A stretch of 64,000 bases of DNA from contig JAKSZT010054304.1 of NCBI GenBank assembly GCA_026826555.1, positions 32,945,126 to 33,009,125 of the forward strand. Reading direction: 5' to 3'. Below, piece after piece: positions 59,036 to 64,000 of this stretch (the stretch's first letter is position 1; each line of letters opens with the position of its first letter). The notes below the pieces were generated by a model, which made no database searches, was not told the DNA's origin, and saw only the letters and a program-made list of their open reading frames with translations. Source of the DNA: Tolypeutes matacus (Eukaryota; Chordata; Mammalia; Cingulata; Chlamyphoridae). The translations under genes and the position numbers were made by a program.

Positions 59036-59151
59036 CTATGAGGAAAATAAAATCCTTAAAATTTAGAGGTACACACCATATCTCTAAAATGCAAATAAAA
59101 AATATGATTCTGATAATTGTTTCGAAAAAATCTGAGGAAAATATGGGGTAA

Positions 59152-59153
<2 letters not shown>

Positions 59154-59200
<47 letters not shown>

Positions 59201-59210
59201 NNNNNNNNNN

Positions 59211-59259
<49 letters not shown>
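59154..59259. repeat. (TA)n microsatellite with assembly gap
   Basis: Pure TA on both sides of ten N; true length unknown. Frames coding Ile-Tyr repeats across it are artefacts. Confidence 0.95.
59201..59210. other. Assembly gap (10 N)
   Basis: Ten N inside the TA array, the same placeholder length as at 43181-43190. Confidence 0.95.
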
Positions 59260-59261
<2 letters not shown>

Positions 59262-59362
59262 GTGTATATGTGTGTATGAAGCAAGATTAACAACTACTGG
59301 TGGAAAATGGTTGAAGCTGGGAGGTAGATAGTTAGAGGGTTTTATTCTAACCACTCCTGTAC

Positions 59363-59552
59363 ATTACTTTTCAAAGTATGGTCCCAATGCTAACAGCATC
59401 AACAACAACAGCATCACTTGGGGAGCAAACTCTCTGTCCCACCCATACCTTACAATCATAGATTGCATTGGAACCCAGCAATCTGTGTTTTAACAATCTC
59501 CCTGGGTGATTCTGTTGTGAGATAATATTTCAAAACCACTGCTTTAATATTG
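59363..59552 (+). mobile_element. MER5A-like hAT-Charlie element
   Basis: 'tcaaagtatggtcccaatgc', 'cagcatcacttggggagcaa', 'acccagcaatctgtgtttta' and 'tccctgggtgattctgttgt' ending 'caaaaccactgc' match MER5A in order almost end to end (ttctcaaagtgtggtcc ... cagcatcacctgggaact ... cagcaatctgtgttttaacaag ... gagaaccactg). Confidence 0.85.
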
Positions 59553-59639
59553 TATATGTTTGTACATCTACAGTACAATAAAAAATAATGAAAACATCTA
59601 GTCTTGATGTTTTACTGGTAAACTAGGATAAAGTCAAGG

Positions 59640-59945
59640 CATATAATCCCAATCAAATAAACACTTCCAGAGCATAGGAGAAGAGAAACTGTTCAGAGGA
59701 ACTGTTCTCCAAATCACTCTGTAAGACTAGAAAATCTTAATCCTGGGAGCAGACAAAGAAGGTCTAAGAAAGGGAAAGACCAAGCCAATCTCACTAATGA
59801 AGAGAAGACATAATAATCCTAAACAAAATTTAAACAAACTGAATCCAGCAGCATGCACAAAAAGATTATATACCATAACTAATTTGCACTTATTATAGGA
59901 GAGCAAAGTTGGTTTAACATAACAAAAAAAAAAGTGGAAGTTTCC
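59640..59945 (+). pseudogene. L1 ORF2 RT fragment, sense
   Basis: 'taaacaaactgaatccagca', 'aaaagattatataccataac' and 'agcaaagttggtttaacata' correspond to the L1 RT fingers segment. About 300 bp, no open frame. Confidence 0.65.
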
Positions 59946-61639
59946 ATGGGAGAGGTTTGTGCATTAATATATTCTCGATTTTGCTGAAGATGCTATTCAC
60001 ATAGGTATACTTATTTTGGAAAACGTATTAAGATATATATTTATGATTGTTGTACTTTTCTGAATGTAAGGCAAGCCTCAGAATTTTTAAAATTTTAAAA
60101 TATTATATTTATTCTTGGGCTTCTCAGGAATTATAATTAATGGTTGATAAAAACATTATAATGGTTTTATCAACAAATTATAATTTTCTTATTTATGCAT
60201 TTAAATATCACACATTATTGTTATTAAATGGAAAATGTTGAAGTTTGTATTATTAACAATTTTTAAATTTCATAATATTTTATTAACTATATATAGTTTA
60301 ATAAAATACTGACCTTAAAATAAAAAATATTTTGCATTCAAAATATTATATTATATACCACATATTAATTGAATTATTTTAATATAGTTAGTGGATTGAT
60401 TGCTTACAAATTGCTGTGGAAGATGGTAGAAAGCCAAAAAAGTTTTTGGAAAATTCTTGTTCTAGTCTATAGGTACATATTAATGTCTCAGAATTATGAA
60501 AATATGATATTTATCAGAATTCTAGTATGTTTGCAATTGCTTATATTTTACATAAATATCACTTGTATATATTTTTAGCAATTCTTAGATCACTCATCAT
60601 TAGTAATATTTAAAAGAAGAGGTAAGTAAATTAATCTAGAGAGAAACTCAGTGCATATATTTTAGGTTTCAGAATAATTTCATCAGCATCATACACTTGA
60701 TTTTAATTTGATAAAATGTTAGTGTGATGAAACAATTTTGAGACTGTAATGATCAATGTAAATATAATAATAGCAGAATAGAATAAGATAACATTCCCAC
60801 TAGGAAATGAATTCATTTTGTTTCCTTATCTAGACAAATATAGCAATTTTTAAAAAGACCTTAAACTTACTGTTCTTTTAGTCTTTGTGAAGGAAATAAA
60901 TACGTTTTCCAAAACTCCTTAATTTCAACCTCTGACTTTTCATGCAGGCACTAATTTGCATGTCTGCTGCTTTTGTTCTTACATGTCTCATTATCCCATC
61001 TTCACTGGGTGAACTCTTAACACGAGTGACAATCCCGCAAAACAAAATGGTGGATGTTCTTTAATTTGTAGTCTAAAAATAATCATTCACTTAATTATAA
61101 ACTTCAACTTGTGTATGTGTGGATAGTATTTATGTTTTTCTTTTCTCCACTGAATTCTTGTTTATACTCCTACAAAACGTATATATTATATAAATGTAAC
61201 ATACATATGTGTGGGTATATATATATATATACACACATACATGCACATATACATATATTATACACACACATCCACATCCACACACTTCCACACAATATAT
61301 ATATTTTAATATAGCTTTATATTAACCTGCACTAGTGAAATTGTCAGTCTTGTCTTCTTTTTTTAATCCTGAAATATATTTATATGAGGGAAGTAATTTG
61401 TCTAAAAGTTGGACAATGCATATATATTGATGAATGTGCTTATCAATGTGGAGTGAATATTTTCTATTTATATTTCCATGTCAAAATAAAATAAACTTTA
61501 AGTGTATTTTATGTATATATAAAATAAAAAAGAATACATGAAAATATTCGAGACTCTATACTCTATACTCCTGAAACCTACACTGGTCATCAAAACAGCA
61601 CCAACAAAGTTAGCTTCTTTGAATATGCTTATATACCTG
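59946..61639. other. Very AT-rich non-coding stretch, no gene seen
   Basis: No repeat recognised apart from a TA/CA-rich stretch near 61215-61300. 60930-61060 is more complex in sequence than its surroundings. Confidence 0.5.
61215..61300. repeat. TA/CA-rich simple repeat
   Basis: Impure alternation of TATA and CACA units; frames here encode His/Ile/Tyr runs and are artefacts. Confidence 0.75.
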
Positions 61640-61795
61640 AAAGGATAAAAATAACTCGGAAAAAGTGACTGGCTTTGAGAATGGGACTGAAAAAATATTT
61701 TCCCTTTTTAACCTTGATACTTTGTGAATGTTTTAACATGTGCATATGTTTCTTATTTCAAAACTAAAAATTTTTAAAAAATGTTTTAGAAAGGA
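61640..61795 (+). repeat. Possible old LINE 3'-end fragment
   Basis: 'tatacctgaaaggataaaaa', 'tttgtgaatgttttaacatg' and 'tgcatatgtttcttatttca' then an A-rich stretch recall LINE 3' ends (ttgtaccatgtgcatgtatta..aaaataaa). Weak. Confidence 0.35.
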
Positions 61796-62109
61796 ACTTT
61801 TTTCTCTGCTTTACATATAATCATAAAATCAGGTCGTTTCAATTAGAGTAAGAGGGATTATTTAGATAATTCTTAAGTAAATCTTCCTAGTCTGTGAAAT
61901 TTTGTATGTGTTAAATAAATAGAAATTTTAAACTTTTTTAGGGAAATTTTTGAAAATTGATTGACTTGTTATTTTGTAGTGTGCTATTGCAATATTCTTT
62001 GAAGTAGATGAGTAAACATTTCTAATGTTCCTAATCCCACATTTTTGGCTAAAATTGTGAGATTGAAGAAAATATTTTAAAAGGACAATTTTGTTCATTG
62101 ACTAAAAAT
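61796..62109. other. AT-rich non-coding, no gene seen
   Basis: Nothing recognised. Confidence 0.5.
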
Positions 62110-62395
62110 GAACAGTACAAATATGAGAGTGTTCTCTCATGAACTATAGCAAATGTACAATACTAATACATAGTGTTAATAACAGAAGGTGTATGGAAAA
62201 CTATACCAAGTGTATGCTATGGGCCATAGTTAGTGGAAATATAATCATTTTCTTTCAAAATCTGAAACAAGTGTTCCACAACAATTTAAGGTGTTGGTGG
62301 AGGGGTGGCGTATGGGAATTCTGTATATTATGCATGATTGTTCTGTAAGCTCACAACTTCTCTAATAAAAATATATTAAAAAACAAAACAAAAAA
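62110..62395 (+). repeat. L1 3'UTR end
   Basis: 'ggtgttggtggaggggtggc', 'gtatgggaattctgtatatt' and 'aagctcacaacttctctaat' followed by an A-rich tail form the same L1 3'UTR terminus type as 44530-44695. Confidence 0.7.
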
Positions 62396-62679
62396 ATAAA
62401 CAGATTTCTTAAGTACTTCTAATAATACTACAGTCATATTATTATCTGAAGCTGGGCTATAGTCACAGTTCCAAGTTTTTGAAGATCAAGAAAGGACTTA
62501 TGCCACTCCTGCAAGTTGTCTCAGGCTATATGAATTGTAACTATAATGTGAATGTACCAACAATGCAACTTCCAGACTAATCTTAAGACTGTTTCTAAAG
62601 TCAAATCCTTAGATTTAGGTTAATTTACAGCAATATTTATTTAACTTTATTTCATATTTTTGAAGTATTGGCCTATTTA

Positions 62680-63400
62680 TTCAGTCATTTATTCATTTGT
62701 TGAAGAAGTATTCATTAAATACCAGCTGTGTTCCACAGAGTCCCCTTGGTGCTGGACCTGGTAGTCAAATGAAGCTGGCTTTTTGTCATCACAAAACGTG
62801 AAACCAAGTCACACATAAAGACAATGAACAAGTAAACATCACAAAATGTGCATGGCTATGAGAGAAGAAAACAACACGTCTGAGCTACAGAATAATAAGG
62901 ATGACCTAATTATGAGTGGTGAGGAACAGTCTCATTAAGAAATGATATTTATGCTGACTAATGGGTGAGAAACTGGCCATGAGAAGAGGACAGGGTAAAA
63001 CATTCCAGGTAGAGGAAAGACCATGTGCAAAGACCTGAGTTTATCAATAGTTTGGCATATTTCAGAATCTTGTAAAGGTAGGTGTCAGTGAGCAAGGGGA
63101 TGTATGTTAAGAAATGAAATTGAAGAAGTTATTAGGTCCTGTCTATGCAGGGCTGACCTGGTTGAGTTTAGCCTGGATTTGAAGGACAGCTAGAAGGCAT
63201 ATAATAATGGCTTTCAGCAACACAATCTGACTTATATATTTTTGTAAAGTCACTCTAGCTTCTGTGTAGAAATAGAGGTGGGCAATGTTGACATAGGGAA
63301 ATGAGAAGGTCATTTCATTATGGTATCAAGTGAAAGGAGATAGTGGCTTGAACTAATATAGTAGCAGTGAAAATGGAAAGAAATAGGTAGGTATGAAATA
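62680..63400 (+). repeat. Ancient mammalian interspersed repeat, unnamed
   Basis: Ordered landmarks: 'ccttggtgctggacctggta', 'acattccaggtagaggaaag', 'accatgtgcaaagacctgag', 'gtaaagtcactctagcttct', 'agatagtggcttgaactaat'. These match a widespread, long, old mammalian repeat (cattccaggcagaggga ... tgtgcaaaggccctgag ... atcactctggctgct ... gtggcttggacc). I do not assert its name. Confidence 0.6.
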
Positions 63401-63489
63401 CAGTTTTTAGGTTGATTTATAAAATTTATGGCATAAAGAAGAATGAATTAATCAAGTTCTACTCTCAAGTTTTTTACTTGAAAAGCTTT
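63401..63489. other. Short junction segment
   Basis: AT-rich bridge between the old repeat and the terminal family X copy. Confidence 0.4.
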
Positions 63490-64000
63490 TTATAAGCATA
63501 AACTCTGGAATGACCTCCCGACTCACTTTGAAGTCTCTTAGCCAAATAAACTCATTTGTCTTTACCTTTTCCCCCTTTTGGTCAAGGTCTTTTTCCAGGT
63601 GCACTGCTAGTTGGTACTTGATAGTAACTCCTCGGTGCCAGGGAGGCTTATGCCCAGGGGTCATGTCCCATGCTGGTGGAAGGTAATGCATGTATATGCC
63701 GAGTTTGGCTTAGAGAGGCCACATTTGAGCAACAAGGAGGCTCCCAGGAGGCAACTCTTAGGCACCCTATAATACCAGGCTAAGTTTCAATTTCAAGAGT
63801 AAAGGTTCATACACACAGTCATCACTATCAAGGGCCCATCAATGGATCATCCTTTTTCACTAGTCATTGCCCTGTACTCAGGGGATTCTTGCTCCTCCAT
63901 TAGAGTATGTGGCAGAACTCCCCAGGATGGGAATTTGATATTCCTTTGCTTATTGTGTGAATCTCCACCTACCATGATAATGCCCCAAGAATATTTGAAC
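63490..64000 (-). mobile_element. Family X copy, antisense, truncated by window end
   Basis: 'ggaatgacctcccgactcac', 'ggtgccagggaggcttatgc', 'ttgagcaacaaggaggctcc' and 'cccatcaatggatcatcctt' match 49070-49560 closely. It lacks the X 3' half on its left and continues beyond the window on its right. The 79-codon frame 63452-63691 is not considered a gene. Confidence 0.8.

Noticed and set aside
59025..59354. Ile-Tyr repeat proteins
   Set aside because: They translate a TA microsatellite across an assembly gap.

Overview
This window looks like intergenic or deep intronic DNA from a placental mammal, most likely an armadillo (Xenarthra, Dasypus). The main clue is a short tRNA-derived SINE at 26443-26545 with intact A and B boxes and a head like the armadillo DAS-SINE family. 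Ancient eutherian repeats (MIR, L2, MER5A-like, hAT, L1M, MLT2/MaLR LTRs) and several lineage-restricted-looking repeats support this. I find no host protein-coding gene, no genuine tRNA/rRNA/ncRNA gene and no CRISPR array. All open frames are short; those with recognisable similarity are decayed L1 or ERV-L protein remnants.

Layout. 1-2000 is AT-rich with a possible L1 5'UTR-like piece. 2025-7000 holds a retroposed 'family X' copy with a 15-bp target-site duplication (TSD) and a 5' inversion, then L2/MIR remnants and a 1.2-kb family X copy. 7925-20046 is a dense L1 cluster, mostly antisense, with further X copies, an inverted L1 and an L1 whose 5'UTR carries seven to nine tandem monomers of about 108 bp. 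20047-31020 is another antisense L1, broken by an antisense ERV-L provirus (20282-26978: LTR-gag-pro-RT-RNaseH-IN-dUTPase-LTR) and by a solo LTR (27610-28086). The provirus in turn carries the SINE between its 5' LTR and primer-binding site.

31000-43640 holds LTRs (MaLR-like, a three-copy family here called Y, MLT2-like), a second ERV-L pol remnant in the opposite orientation (37440-39150) and a hAT fragment. 44050-53540 holds L2, old sense L1M sequence and a 2.9-kb insertion of antisense L1 and X sequence flanked by a long direct repeat. 53541-64000 is repeat-poorer, with a TATA-containing ERV LTR (55601-56094), hAT and MER5A-like fragments, L1 pieces, microsatellites and an X copy running off the end.

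No set of genes works together here. What the window records is a history of L1-driven retroposition and retroviral insertion, readable from nesting and TSDs. Two 10-N assembly gaps sit inside microsatellites. The observations most worth follow-up are family X, the monomeric L1 5'UTR, and two L1 rearrangements. Family names rest on recall of consensus sequences, not on a database search.
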